DNA of 64,000 bases, from assembly GCF_001308015.1 (NCBI RefSeq), contig NZ_LGYH01000004.1, forward strand, positions 169,413-233,412. Direction: 5' to 3'. Every line of letters begins with the position of its first letter. The stretch's first letter is position 1. The position numbers and the translations under genes were made by a program. Positions 38,390 to 47,733 of the stretch are shown here, piece by piece. The notes beneath the pieces were generated by a model that saw nothing but the letters and a program-made list of their open reading frames with translations, was not told where the DNA came from and made no database searches. This DNA is from Neisseria sp. 83E34. Its GTDB lineage: Bacteria > Pseudomonadota > Gammaproteobacteria > Burkholderiales > Neisseriaceae.

Positions 38390-38821
38390 ATGGATAAAAA
38401 TAAAAAATGGATCATGATTGGCGCTTTATTGCTGGTATTTGCCGCAATAAAACTCGGCACGCTTTATATTTGGAACAAGCAGCAGCCGCAAGCGCAAAAT
38501 GTATCGGCAGATTGCGATGTGAGAAAAGGCTGCGTTTTGCCGAACGGGGCAATCATCAAATTCAGTGAGCCGCTGAGCGCCAAAGCCCCTTTTAATATTG
38601 AAATGGATAATGTGCCGCAAGATGTGCAAAATGTTTATCTCAGCTTCAGCATGAGCAATATGGATATGGGGTTTAACCGCTATGATTTGAAAAAACAAGC
38701 CGATGGAGCGTGGCGTGCAGAGAACGTGCGGCTGCCTTTGTGTACCGACAACCGGCATGATTATTTGGCCGATATCCACATCAACGGCAAAGTTTTTCAA
38801 GCAGGTTTTACCGCTGAGTAA
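38390..38821 (+). CDS. Unknown membrane-anchored protein with a FixH/YtkA-like domain
   Basis: 143 residues. One N-terminal membrane helix (WIMIGALLLVFAAIKLGTLY) is followed by a periplasmic domain with FNIEMDN, SFSMSNMDMGFNRYDL, a WRAENVRLPLC stretch and DYLADIHING. The MDMG segment and the beta-sandwich look recall FixH/YtkA-like domains, some of which bind copper. One pair of Cys residues flanks a short loop near the anchor (DCDVRKGC). The assignment is tentative; no partner gene is adjacent. ATG at 38390 has an AAGCAAG-type weak ribosome site. Confidence 0.6.
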   Translation: MDKNKKWIMIGALLLVFAAIKLGTLYIWNKQQPQAQNVSADCDVRKGCVLPNGAIIKFSEPLSAKAPFNIEMDNVPQDVQNVYLSFSMSNMDMGFNRYDLKKQADGAWRAENVRLPLCTDNRHDYLADIHINGKVFQAGFTAE

Positions 38822-38832
38822 ATGTTATGCCC

Positions 38833-38876
38833 ATGCCTGTCTGAAAACAGCTGTGTGTTTTCAGACAGGCATTTCT
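38833..38876 (+). terminator. Inverted DUS-pair terminator
   Basis: DUS at 38833-38845 and its complement at 38860-38872, 14-base loop, ending in TTTCTT. It separates the Nudix/FixH-like pair from ubiK-comM. Confidence 0.75.
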
Positions 38877-38920
38877 TCTATACAATCCAAAATGAAACCA
38901 TGCTATGAAAGGAAACCGCT

Positions 38921-39211
38921 ATGATTGGTCAGAAACTGTTTGAAGAAGTGAGCGCCAAAGTGAGTGAAACCATTGCCAACAGCCCGGCAAAAGACGTTGA
39001 AAAAAACGTAAAAGCCATGCTCGGCAGCGCGTTTAACCGCATGGATTTGATTACTCGTGAAGAATTTGATATTCAACAACAAGTGCTGATTAAAACCCGC
39101 ACCAAGCTGGCGGAGCTGGAGGAGCGTGTGGCCAAACTTGAAGCCGCAATCTCAGCCGCAGAAGCCCCTGCAGAAATTGCCCGGCAAACCGATACATCAT
39201 CTGAAGGATAA
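38921..39211 (+). CDS. ubiK: UbiK-family ubiquinone biosynthesis accessory factor
   Basis: 96 residues, helical. The N-terminus (KLFEEVSAKVSETIANSP) and the MDLITREEFDIQQQVLIKTR segment followed by a coiled-coil LAELEERVAKLEAAI match the UbiK/YqiC (BMFP) family, which helps assemble aerobic ubiquinone synthesis. The family length is usually about 90. Its last codons contain the AAGGA ribosome site of comM, seven bases ahead, so the two genes are coupled. Confidence 0.85.
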   Translation: MIGQKLFEEVSAKVSETIANSPAKDVEKNVKAMLGSAFNRMDLITREEFDIQQQVLIKTRTKLAELEERVAKLEAAISAAEAPAEIARQTDTSSEG

Positions 39212-39218
39212 GCCGTTC

Positions 39219-40715
39219 ATGTCTTTGGCGGTAATTTACAGCCGTGCATTAAGCGGCATGGATGCCCCTTTGGTCGAAGTGGAAGCCCATTTGGCCAATG
39301 GTTTGCCGCAATTTAACATCGTCGGCTTGCCGGATACTGAAGTAAAAGAAAGCCGAGATAGGGTGCGCGCAGCCATTTTGCAAAGCGGCTTCGATTTTCC
39401 CGCTGCAAAAATTACCGTTAATCTGGCGCCTGCCGATTTGCCAAAAGAATCGGGCAGATTCGATTTGCCGATTGCGTTGGGTGTATTGGCGGCTTCCGGC
39501 CAGATTTTGCAAGACAAACTGGCGCAATACGAATTCGCGGGCGAGTTGGCTTTATCCGGTGCCCTGCGTCCTGTCCGCGGCGCTTTGGCGATGGCTTGGC
39601 AAGGTGCGCAATCGGGCCGCTCTTTCGTGCTGCCCGCTCAAAATGCTGCGCAAGCTGCCGTTATGGACAGCATTGCCGTGTTCGGTGCGGAAAACTTAGC
39701 CCAAGTAGCGGCGCACCTTAACGGCATCGAACCTTTAAGCCAAGCTATGGCTCCGGATCGGCAAAGCCTGTCTGAAAATATAAATATGCCGGATATGCGC
39801 GATGTTAAAGGCCAACATACCGCCAGATTGGCTTTGGAAATAGCGGCAGCGGGTGGCCACAGTATTCTAATGGTCGGCCCACCCGGAACGGGTAAATCAA
39901 TGTTGGCGCAACGCCTGCCCGGTATTCTACCGCCGCTAACAGATGACGAATTGATTTCGGTTTGGACTTTGCGCTCACTATTGCCGCAACATCTGCAAAA
40001 CCTCAGCACGACCCGCCCTTTCAGATCACCCCATCACAGCGCCAGCGCCGTTGCACTGGTTGGCGGCGGTTCAGACCCGCGCCCGGGTGAAATTTCCTTA
40101 GCGCATCAGGGCGTTTTATTTTTGGATGAGTTGCCGGAGTTTGACCGCAAAGTGCTCGAAGTATTGCGCGAACCTTTGGAGAGCGGAGAAATCCATATTT
40201 CACGTGCTGCCCGGCAAGCTACTTATCCGGCCAAATTCCAATTGGTCGCCGCCATGAACCCATGCCCTTGCGGCTATTTCGGCCACCCAGTCAAACCCTG
40301 CCGCTGCACGCCTGACAGCATACAGCGTTATCGGGATAAAATTTCAGGCCCGCTGCTCGACCGGATTGATCTGACCATAGAAGTGCCGAGCATCCCTGCC
40401 GGAGAGTTAACGCAGGCGCAAGCAGGGGAAAGCAGTGAGCATATCTTGCAGCGGGTTATGGCTGCACGAAGCAAGCAGTTGAACCGTCAAGGCAAAACCA
40501 ATGCCCAATTAAGCGTTAGCGAGTTGGACGAAAAAGCGATGATCAGCGAAGAGGCAAAAAAAGCTTTGGGTGATTTGATAGAAAAGCTTTCTTTGTCGGC
40601 ACGTAGTTTTCATAGAATTATGCGTGTCGCGCGTACCTTAGCTGATTTGAATGATGATGAAACGGTTAACAGGCAGCATGTATTGCGCGCCGTCAGCTTC
40701 CGCAGAGCTTTATAA
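39219..40715 (+). CDS. comM: ComM/YifB-family AAA+ ATPase of natural transformation
   Basis: Ring helicase that extends branch migration of incoming DNA during transformation, as shown for Vibrio and other ComM proteins. 498 residues. A Lon-like N-terminal domain holds AVIYSRALSGMDAPLVEVE and FNIVGLPDTEVKESRDRVRA. Then come Walker A GPPGTGKS (220-227) and VLFLDELPEFDRKVLEVLRE (Walker B). A zinc-like CPCGYFGHPVKPCRCTP follows, and a C-terminal Mg-chelatase domain ends the protein. The ATG at 39219 is chosen over an open frame that starts inside ubiK. Given how DUS-rich this genome is, active natural transformation is expected. Confidence 0.93.
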   Translation: MSLAVIYSRALSGMDAPLVEVEAHLANGLPQFNIVGLPDTEVKESRDRVRAAILQSGFDFPAAKITVNLAPADLPKESGRFDLPIALGVLAASGQILQDKLAQYEFAGELALSGALRPVRGALAMAWQGAQSGRSFVLPAQNAAQAAVMDSIAVFGAENLAQVAAHLNGIEPLSQAMAPDRQSLSENINMPDMRDVKGQHTARLALEIAAAGGHSILMVGPPGTGKSMLAQRLPGILPPLTDDELISVWTLRSLLPQHLQNLSTTRPFRSPHHSASAVALVGGGSDPRPGEISLAHQGVLFLDELPEFDRKVLEVLREPLESGEIHISRAARQATYPAKFQLVAAMNPCPCGYFGHPVKPCRCTPDSIQRYRDKISGPLLDRIDLTIEVPSIPAGELTQAQAGESSEHILQRVMAARSKQLNRQGKTNAQLSVSELDEKAMISEEAKKALGDLIEKLSLSARSFHRIMRVARTLADLNDDETVNRQHVLRAVSFRRAL

Positions 40716-40855
40716 TTGAAAAATATTATGTAAGCTAAGGTAAAACGGGTTAGGCAGCCGCCCTGATATTTTGTTAGAATAAACGGCTAAGTTTGTTGAA
40801 GGCTATCAGCCGCTTTCGGCTTTTAGAGAACCAGAGAATCTTAAAGGTATCGTAA

Positions 40856-41842
40856 ATGAATGCGAAAAAACAATATGGAAAAGGTTTATCCGGCTTTTTT
40901 GTCGGCCTGCTTTTGGCCACAGCAGTGATTGCCGGTGTGCTGTATTTCCTGAATAAAAACGGCCAGTCTTCGGTAAAAGAACTGCCGAAAGTTGAAGATA
41001 AAGTGCCCGAACCCGAGATTCTCGTGCCCGGTTCAAGCCCAAGCGCTTCTGCAACAAAAGCCGATTCCGCTTCTCAAACGCAAGCTGATGTAGTGCCTCC
41101 AGCCGCCTCGGAAGCAAAAGTAACAATCGAACCGACAACTAAAGAAGCTCCGACAGTAACCGAGCCGACAGAAGCAGACAAAACAACTGTTGTGCCGCCA
41201 ACTGCCGGCAGCGGAATAGTGGAAGAGCCGGTAACTCATCCGTCTGTTGTCGTTGTTCCGACCAAGCCAAAAATGTCGGCCGAGCAGGAAAAAGCGGCGA
41301 AAGAAGCACAAAAACAAGCCCAGATCAAAAAACAGGCAGAAGCTAAAAAAGCAGAAGCCGAGCGCGCTAAAAAACAGGCTCAAGCCAAACCTAAAACCGA
41401 GCCTAAAGTGCAGCCTACTCCTGAGCAAATTCTGAATAGCGGCAACTTGGAAAAAGCCCGCAAAGAAGCGCAAGCCGAAGCACGCAAAAAAGCTGAAGCC
41501 GATGCAGACAGACAACGTGCTGAAGATGCATTGAGCGGTCGTTCAGGTTCTGAAAAACAAAACAGCAAATCATCTGCCCAGCCGAAACAGCAAAGTAGTT
41601 CTGCCAAAGGCGGCGGCAAAGTGATCATTCAAGCCGGCTCATATAATGATCAGCAGGCCGCCGAAGTTCAGCGCGGAAAACTGGCTGCGGCGGGCGTATC
41701 TGCCAGCGTTGTGCAGGCAGAGGTAAACGGTAAAACGGTTTATCGAGTTCAGACAGGCGTTTTGAGTGCTGAGGAAGCGTCAACGGCGCAGAAGAAATTG
41801 AAACAGCGCGGTATCAATAATTTTGCCCGCTCTGTGAAATAA
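40856..41842 (+). CDS. SPOR-domain protein, possible Tetrapac/FtsN-like division factor
   Basis: 328 residues: a short cytoplasmic tail, one membrane helix (GFFVGLLLATAVIAGVLYFL), a Pro/Thr/Ser-rich and then Lys/Ala/Gln-rich coiled-coil linker (about 45-245), and a C-terminal SPOR domain (KVIIQAGSYNDQQAAEVQRG and VYRVQTGVLS). SPOR domains bind denuded peptidoglycan at the septum, so it is likely a septal envelope protein. In gonococcus a similar SPOR protein, Tpc, affects cell separation and transformation, and my memory is that it lies near dsbA; that would fit here, but I cannot confirm orthology. It is 17 bases before dsbA. Confidence 0.75.
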   Translation: MNAKKQYGKGLSGFFVGLLLATAVIAGVLYFLNKNGQSSVKELPKVEDKVPEPEILVPGSSPSASATKADSASQTQADVVPPAASEAKVTIEPTTKEAPTVTEPTEADKTTVVPPTAGSGIVEEPVTHPSVVVVPTKPKMSAEQEKAAKEAQKQAQIKKQAEAKKAEAERAKKQAQAKPKTEPKVQPTPEQILNSGNLEKARKEAQAEARKKAEADADRQRAEDALSGRSGSEKQNSKSSAQPKQQSSSAKGGGKVIIQAGSYNDQQAAEVQRGKLAAAGVSASVVQAEVNGKTVYRVQTGVLSAEEASTAQKKLKQRGINNFARSVK

Positions 41843-41859
41843 ATTTAAGGATATTGTTC

Positions 41860-42558
41860 ATGAAAGTGAAAAAAATCATATTGGCTATAGGCTTAGGGGT
41901 TGCTTTGGCTGCGAATGCTTCTGCGGCGGTGGTTGAAGGACAGGATTATAAGGTTTTGGAAAAACCGATTCCGCAAACACAAGCAGATAAAATTGAGGTT
42001 TTGGAATTTTTCGGTTACTTCTGTGTGCATTGTTATCATTTTGATCCTATTTTGTTAAAACAAGCTAAGACTTGGCCAAGCGATACTTATCTGCGTACAG
42101 AACATGTGGTTTGGCAGCCTGAAATGCTGGGCTTTGCCAAAGTAGCTGCAGCTGTGAATCAGTCCGGTTTGAAATATCAGGCAAATTCGGCCGTGTTTAA
42201 AGCGATTTATGAACAAAAAATCAATTTGGCTGATTCGGTAACTTTCAAAAAATGGGCGGCCGAGCAAAATTCTTTCGATGCAAAAAAACTGATTGCTGCT
42301 TATGATTCGCCTGCGAATAAAGCTGCAGCCGAAAAAATGGCTAAGCTCACAGAGGAATTCAAAATTGAAGGCACTCCCATCGTGATTGTTGGCGGTAAAT
42401 ACGAAGTGAAATTCCACGGTGATTGGCATGCAGGCGTGAAAACGATTGAGGAGCTTGTTGACAAAGTGCGTAAAGAGCGCGGTATGAAAGCACCTCAAAA
42501 AGTCGAAAGCAAACTGAAAAGTAAAGGTGCTTTTTTCGCTAAAACGGCTAACCAGTAA
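41860..42558 (+). CDS. dsbA: Thiol:disulfide interchange protein DsbA
   Basis: Periplasmic oxidase that puts disulfides into folding proteins. 232 residues with a signal peptide cleaved after ANASA (near residue 22-23), thioredoxin fold with active-site CVHC (55-58), and a cis-Pro in EGTPIVIV. GYFCVHCYHF is typical of neisserial DsbA. The ATG at 41860 is chosen, with AAGG nine bases upstream. Neighbour of the SPOR gene. Downstream is a hairpin with an atypical DUS-like arm (CAGGCAG/CTGCCTG). Confidence 0.93.
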   Translation: MKVKKIILAIGLGVALAANASAAVVEGQDYKVLEKPIPQTQADKIEVLEFFGYFCVHCYHFDPILLKQAKTWPSDTYLRTEHVVWQPEMLGFAKVAAAVNQSGLKYQANSAVFKAIYEQKINLADSVTFKKWAAEQNSFDAKKLIAAYDSPANKAAAEKMAKLTEEFKIEGTPIVIVGGKYEVKFHGDWHAGVKTIEELVDKVRKERGMKAPQKVESKLKSKGAFFAKTANQ

Positions 42559-42598
42559 ACAAATCATCTGATGGGTGAGGAAACGCAACCCGTCCTTT

Positions 42599-42621
42599 CA
42601 GGCAGTCTTTACGGCTGCCTG
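42599..42621 (+). terminator. Hairpin after dsbA with a DUS-like arm
   Basis: CAGGCAG (42599-42605) pairs with CTGCCTG (42615-42621). Its left arm is the complement of ACTGCCTGAA, resembling the kingDUS/simDUS dialects (GCCTGAA core) and not the local TG-wad form. Followed by TCTTCATT, a weak tail. Confidence 0.5.
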
Positions 42622-42834
42622 TCTTCATTATCAAGCCGATAGATTGGTTTGTGATATAAATCCCGTTTTTTAGATATAACTTTAAGTAGCCGGATATAAA
42701 AATATTCGATTATTTTATAGCAATAGAGAATTAGGGATGGTGTTATAGAGTCTCGTCTCTTTAATACGTTGCTGTCGTTATTTAATTAGATTAAATCATT
42801 AAAAAGGATAAAAGGCTGACTGCCGTTTATAGAT

Positions 42835-43662
42835 ATGGATATTGTATTGTTATTTAAGGCCCTGATTCTGGGGATTATTGAAGGTTTAACTGAATTTCTG
42901 CCGATTTCCAGCACGGGGCATTTAATTGTGTTCGGCAATTTGATGGATTTTAAAAGTAACGGTAAAGTATTTGAGATTGCGATTCAGCTAGGTGCCGTGT
43001 TGGCAGTGATTTTCGAATACCGTATCCGTTTTAAGCATGTGGTTAATTATGTGGGTAAGGACAGGGCGGTTAATCGTTTTGTGGTCAATCTGATTATTGC
43101 CTTTATTCCTGCTGCAGTTGTTGGCTTTTTATTCAGTAAACAAATCAAGGCGGTATTATTTAATCCGATTAGTGTGGCAACTATGCTTGTATTGGGCGGA
43201 TTCTTTATTTTGTGGGTTGAGAAACGTGCCAAAAGCCATCAGCCCAAAGTGACCAGTGTAGATGATATGTCGCCTAAAGATGCCTTGATAGTAGGCTTGG
43301 CGCAGATTTGTGCTTTGGTGCCGGGAACTTCGCGCTCAGGGAGCACGATTATGGGCGGGATGCTTTGGGGATTGGATAGAAAAGTGGCTACGGAATTTTC
43401 ATTTTTCCTGGCTGTGCCGGTTATGATTATGGCCACAACTTATGACATTTTGAAAAACTATAAATTATTCAGTTTGCAGGATATTGGTTTAATTGTTGTT
43501 GGTTTTGTGGCTGCATTTGTTGCCGGTTTATTGGCTGTGAAAGCTCTGCTGAAATTTGTGAGTGCGAAAAACTACATACCTTTTGCATATTATCGAATCA
43601 TATTCGGCGGCTTGATTTTGCTGACTTGGCAAATGGGTTGGGTTCAGTGGACACTAGATTAA
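42835..43662 (+). CDS. uppP: Undecaprenyl-diphosphatase UppP (BacA)
   Basis: Eight-helix inner-membrane phosphatase that recycles undecaprenyl pyrophosphate for cell-wall and glycan synthesis. 275 residues. [20 protein letters not shown] near the start holds the catalytic Glu/Ser motif, and [17 protein letters not shown] forms the second half of the active site. Length and motifs match the BacA family. The ATG at 42835 is preceded by a long AT-rich leader with no strong ribosome site. An inverted DUS pair ends the gene. Confidence 0.95.
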   Translation: MDIVLLFKALILGIIEGLTEFLPISSTGHLIVFGNLMDFKSNGKVFEIAIQLGAVLAVIFEYRIRFKHVVNYVGKDRAVNRFVVNLIIAFIPAAVVGFLFSKQIKAVLFNPISVATMLVLGGFFILWVEKRAKSHQPKVTSVDDMSPKDALIVGLAQICALVPGTSRSGSTIMGGMLWGLDRKVATEFSFFLAVPVMIMATTYDILKNYKLFSLQDIGLIVVGFVAAFVAGLLAVKALLKFVSAKNYIPFAYYRIIFGGLILLTWQMGWVQWTLD

Positions 43663-43683
43663 TTTCTTATAATTGAATTGAAC

Positions 43684-43731
43684 ATGCCTGTCTGAAAATG
43701 TTTTAATTTCATTTTCAGACAGGCATGTTTA
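43684..43731 (+). terminator. Inverted DUS pair between uppP and nhaP2
   Basis: DUS at 43684-43696 and its complement at 43714-43726, 17-base loop, followed by TGTTT. It lies between convergent genes and can serve both strands. Confidence 0.75.
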
Positions 43732-43741
43732 ATTATTATTT

Positions 43742-45487
43742 TCAATGTGTTATATCAGTTTGTTGTTTGGGTATTTTCAAACCGAAAGTTTTAATATAGC
43801 TTTGCTCGTCCAACTCTTTGACAGTAATGCAAAAATTATCAATCATGATGCGGTCGCCGGCTACGGGTATGTCGCCGAAACGTGCTCTGAACAGGTCAAC
43901 GAGGCTGAGATAGGCCTCATTTTCTTTCACCGTAAAACCATAAACTTGTGCTAAGTCGCCCACTTTTACTTCCGGATTGAGAATAAATTCGCCATAAAAT
44001 TGCTGTTCCGTTGTGTGATCGTTCAAATCTGCAAACTGTTCGGCGAAGGCATCGCCTTTTTCTTCAGGCAGGATATACCATGCAGTATCGTTTTCCTGCA
44101 TTTGCGTGTTCATGCCTACCTGAACAGGCTTGCCGTTGCGGATAAGTGCAAACAGGCGGCTGTCTGCAAACTCTTCGGGGCGCGTCATCACATAAGGGTG
44201 GCTGTTTTCTGCTTCCGAACCGGCGGCTACTTTAAACGATTGCAAACCAACGGAAAGATTGCGGGCGAGCCAGATTTCGCGGTAAGAAAGTGGCTCAGGT
44301 TTCGGTGGCAGCACCACTTGCAGCTTGTTGGCCAAATAAGGAATGGTCGTGCCTTGTATCAGCAAAGAAAGAATCACAACCGCAAAGGCCACATCGAATA
44401 ACAGCCGGGAATTGGGCACGCCCATCATTAAAGGCATAATCGCAAGCGTAATTGGCACGGCACCGCGCAAGCCTACCCAGCTGATATAGGCGAGCTCCTT
44501 TTTGCTGTAATGAAACCATTTAATTGATGAGTATACGGCCAGCGGGCGTGCAATCAGCATTAAGAAACCTGCAATTACCAAAGCATCCATACCGTGTTCC
44601 AACATGCGGGAAGGCGTTACCAGCAGGCCGAGCACTAAGAACATCGCGGCTTGTGCCAGCCATGCCAAGCCATCCATTACGTTTAGAACGTGTTCAACCG
44701 AGCTATTGCGCGAGTTACCAATTAAGACGCCAGCCAGATAAACTGCTAAAAAACCGCTGCCGCCGCTAAGATTGGTTATCGAAAACACCAAAAGGCCGCC
44801 CGAAGCAATCAAGATGGCATACAAACCTTCGGCCAACCGGATTTGGCCCAATATGAAGGCCAAAGTTTTGCCGGCCAGCCAACCGAACAACAGCCCCAAG
44901 CCGAGTTGCAAAACAAACATTTGCACAATAGAAAGAAAGCCTGTGGCTTCAGGCTGCATAATCAGATTAATCAATACACTGACCAATAGTATCGCCATAG
45001 GATCGTTGATACCGCTTTCCAACTCCAAGGTAGCCTGAATACGGGCGTTTAGCCGTACGCCGCTGTTGCGAAGTAGGGAAAATACGGCAGCCGCATCGGT
45101 AGAGCCGACAATAGCGGCCATCAGGATGCCGAGTTTCCAGTCGATGCCCATATAAAAAGTGGCAAAAATGCCAAGCAAACCCACCCCGGCCAACACGCCC
45201 CAGCTTGCGAGAATGGATGCGGGTTTTAGGGCGATGCGAAAAGTTTCGAATTTGGTGCGTAAACCGCCGTCCAGCAGAATAATTGCCAATGCCAGTTGTC
45301 CGACGAAAGTGGCGCCGGTGAAGCTGTCGAATTTGATACCGCCTATACCGTCTTCCCCCGCCAGCATACCGACACCGAGAAAGGCCAATAACAAAGGCAT
45401 ACCGACCCGCGCAGAAATGCGGCTGACGATAACGCTGACAAACAATAAAAGTGCGGTAACGAGGAAGAAAATATTAAGCGTGTCCAT
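43742..45487 (-). CDS. nhaP2: K+/H+ antiporter of the NhaP2/CvrA family
   Basis: 581 residues: twelve or so membrane helices with the CPA1 motifs ILLDGGLRTKFETFRIALKP and IVGSTDAAAVFSLLRNSG, then cytoplasmic domains. A TrkA-C domain occurs near residue 415-480 and a further C-terminal domain holds GDRIMIDNFCITVKELD. It should exchange cations for protons and affect pH and potassium balance. The TTG-to-GTG choice is not an issue here; the ATG gives MDTLNIFFLVTALLLF. This is the second cation antiporter of the window, unrelated to the Kef-type one. Confidence 0.85.
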   Translation of the reverse strand: MDTLNIFFLVTALLLFVSVIVSRISARVGMPLLLAFLGVGMLAGEDGIGGIKFDSFTGATFVGQLALAIILLDGGLRTKFETFRIALKPASILASWGVLAGVGLLGIFATFYMGIDWKLGILMAAIVGSTDAAAVFSLLRNSGVRLNARIQATLELESGINDPMAILLVSVLINLIMQPEATGFLSIVQMFVLQLGLGLLFGWLAGKTLAFILGQIRLAEGLYAILIASGGLLVFSITNLSGGSGFLAVYLAGVLIGNSRNSSVEHVLNVMDGLAWLAQAAMFLVLGLLVTPSRMLEHGMDALVIAGFLMLIARPLAVYSSIKWFHYSKKELAYISWVGLRGAVPITLAIMPLMMGVPNSRLLFDVAFAVVILSLLIQGTTIPYLANKLQVVLPPKPEPLSYREIWLARNLSVGLQSFKVAAGSEAENSHPYVMTRPEEFADSRLFALIRNGKPVQVGMNTQMQENDTAWYILPEEKGDAFAEQFADLNDHTTEQQFYGEFILNPEVKVGDLAQVYGFTVKENEAYLSLVDLFRARFGDIPVAGDRIMIDNFCITVKELDEQSYIKTFGLKIPKQQTDITH

Positions 45488-45516
45488 TGATAGCTCTTGA
45501 TGAGATATTATTGTCT

Positions 45517-45551
45517 ATGCCTGTCTGAATTATTTTCAGACAGGCATAATT
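45517..45551 (-). terminator. Inverted DUS-pair terminator after gcr
   Basis: DUS at 45517-45529 and its complement at 45535-45547, 13-bp stem with a 5-base loop, just past the minus-strand gcr stop and upstream of nhaP2. Confidence 0.75.
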
Positions 45552-45553
45552 TT

Positions 45554-47599
45554 TTATGTGTTGTCTTTATCTTTTGTTTGCCCTGAAGCCTGGCGCGTTT
45601 CTTTAATTACTTGGCCGGCAGCTTGGACCGGGAACAGCAGGCTGAGCGGGTTGGTGCGGATTTGCATAATCACGCTGTTGAAAAGCTTGCGGAAGCTATC
45701 AATATGTGCATCACGCGAGCGTAGAGCCACCCAAAGCGTCAAGGTAAAGCTTACCCATAAATTAACTATGCCGATTAAGAAAATGCATATCAGGTAAAAG
45801 CCAAACATAATCGGATTGGTCAGATCGCTTGCGGCGGCATAAGCAATGTTTGCAGATGAGAATGCCACATGGCGGATATCCAGCGGCAGACCGAGGAGGT
45901 AGCCGATATAGCTGGTGCTGCCGAGCATCACGCCGAAAATAAAATTACCCATAATCGCGCCGTAATTATGATGCACATAATTGGCTAAATAGGCGCGCCA
46001 TTTAGCCGGCAGGATTTTAACGAGAAGAGGGTGCTGATTGAGACGCTGGCGCAGATGCAGGTAGTCGGCGCGGTTATCAAAGAAGCCTGAAATAATGCCG
46101 GCGCAAAACAGCCACACGCCGGCGATGCCGGCATAAATCAGAGAAGGTTCGCTTAAAGGCAGTACCGATTTAAATTGCTTCTGTACGGTTTCAGCATCCA
46201 AAATCGGCATGCCTGTCTGAAAATAATAAACGGCAGTAATCAACATCGCCAGTAGCATGGCCACGCTCACATTGCCAAACACGGCCACACCTTGCGAACG
46301 GATAACGTCTATCGACAATTTGGCCAGTTTTTGGTCAACAGCTTTACCCGAGTCGTTCCGCTCCACTTGCTCTGCAATGCTGGAGGCCGTCATTGCGGGC
46401 TGTTTGGTAGCAACCGTGCAATGAATCATATGGATAAACACGAAGCCTAAACCATAATCGAGGCTGGAGAAGATGGCATATTGCAGCTTGCTCAGCCCCA
46501 TCATGCCGAGTTTGAGTTTCAAAAGGGCCATAAAAGCAATAACCGCGCCGCCGCCTGCTGCTGCGCGCAGCATGCCGAAATATTCGCTGCGCGAGCTGGT
46601 AATGTATTTTTCGCCGCGGTAGCTGGTATTTTGGCTGATGCTTTTTGCCAGCATTTTCACACTGCGCCGCCAAAGCAGGGAGGTACTTTTTTGTTCGGCA
46701 GCAGAATAAGCCATGGTTTGTAAAAGCTCAATCAGATGCCGCCGGCGCGAAGGGTTGTCGGTAGCAGTTTGGATGGTTAGCAACATGGTTAGCCGGTTGA
46801 GCGATTGTTCGAGGCGCTCTAATAGGTGCGACACGGCAATTGAAGAGCCTGTGCCGGCGCACACGCCTTTTTTACGCAGTCTTTCGATATGTGAACGGGA
46901 TTGTTCAAGCATCACTTGCAGGTGCGCATCATCAAATATTTCTGTTTTTTCATGCTGATAATGATCAATCAACAAAGTGACTTCGCGCTTGAGCGCGATA
47001 AAGGAAGAGTCCACTTCCAGAAGTTTGGGATCAAGCCGCATTAAATCCGGATCTAGCTCTTCGGCGGCAATCCAGATAGAAAGCATTTCAAGCGCATGAA
47101 GATTGGCATGTTGGAAATTGCGTCGGGTTGCCTGCAGAATGTTTTCCGGTGTGTGGGCCGCCAGCAAATCGTAAAGGCGCAGCCATTGGCGCGGCGGGAT
47201 AGCGCCCAGCCATTCTATGTCGCTGCTGCGGTAGAAAAGCTTTTCAAACATGTTTTTAATGCTGCGCGGATCGTGGGGCGGCGGGCTGAAGCGGTCGTAA
47301 ATGCGTTTGCCCAATTCTTTGCCGAAGCCTTTGCGCGAGAAAATCCCGAGTGAAACGAGTGCGGGATAGATATGGGTGTTGTTGAGCCAGCGGTAGAATT
47401 GGATGCCTATTTCTCTTGCTGTTTCGGGATGGTCGGAGAGTGTTTGCAGCAATAAGTCCATGCGTGCAGCCGCGTCTTTACTGCCTCCTTTGCGCAGCCA
47501 TTGTGTAACGCTGGTGAGGACGCTGCCGATGTTGTTGAGCCGGACAAGCTCTTGTAACCAATCGGGGATGTTTTTTTTAGGTAATATGGTTTGGTACAT
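45554..47599 (-). CDS. gcr: Gcr-type 'site-specific recombinase' membrane protein
   Basis: 681 residues. The soluble N-terminal half is helical (WLQELVRLNNIGSVLTSVTQ) and the C-terminal half has several membrane helices (MLLAMLITAVYYFQTG, GIAGVWLFCAGIISGFFDN, NFIFGVMLGSTSYIGYLLG). This fits the family annotated from the gonococcal gcr gene, described as a site-specific recombinase though it lacks the usual recombinase catalytic residues. The true function is doubtful. A DUS at 46208-46220 is read in frame (the YYFQTGMP stretch). Confidence 0.8.
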   Translation of the reverse strand: MYQTILPKKNIPDWLQELVRLNNIGSVLTSVTQWLRKGGSKDAAARMDLLLQTLSDHPETAREIGIQFYRWLNNTHIYPALVSLGIFSRKGFGKELGKRIYDRFSPPPHDPRSIKNMFEKLFYRSSDIEWLGAIPPRQWLRLYDLLAAHTPENILQATRRNFQHANLHALEMLSIWIAAEELDPDLMRLDPKLLEVDSSFIALKREVTLLIDHYQHEKTEIFDDAHLQVMLEQSRSHIERLRKKGVCAGTGSSIAVSHLLERLEQSLNRLTMLLTIQTATDNPSRRRHLIELLQTMAYSAAEQKSTSLLWRRSVKMLAKSISQNTSYRGEKYITSSRSEYFGMLRAAAGGGAVIAFMALLKLKLGMMGLSKLQYAIFSSLDYGLGFVFIHMIHCTVATKQPAMTASSIAEQVERNDSGKAVDQKLAKLSIDVIRSQGVAVFGNVSVAMLLAMLITAVYYFQTGMPILDAETVQKQFKSVLPLSEPSLIYAGIAGVWLFCAGIISGFFDNRADYLHLRQRLNQHPLLVKILPAKWRAYLANYVHHNYGAIMGNFIFGVMLGSTSYIGYLLGLPLDIRHVAFSSANIAYAAASDLTNPIMFGFYLICIFLIGIVNLWVSFTLTLWVALRSRDAHIDSFRKLFNSVIMQIRTNPLSLLFPVQAAGQVIKETRQASGQTKDKDNT

Positions 47600-47680
47600 T
47601 AATTCAGGTCAATGTGTTGTGTGAGGTGTAAGGATAACAAAAAAATAGGGTTCGGTCTTAGGCTATTGATATTTTGAGGA

Positions 47681-47718
47681 ATGCCTGTCTGAAAAGCAGA
47701 TTCAGACAGGCATTGTTT
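47681..47718 (-). terminator. Inverted DUS-pair terminator after rlmB
   Basis: DUS at 47681-47693 and its complement at 47701-47713, with T-run TGTTTTT on the plus side. It follows the minus-strand rlmB stop. Confidence 0.75.
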
Positions 47719-47733
47719 TTTGACGGTAAAAGC

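Noticed and set aside
44103..44120. TGCCTACCTGAA in nhaP2 as an eikDUS-like site
   Set aside because: It differs from both dialects and may be a point-mutated host DUS or chance.
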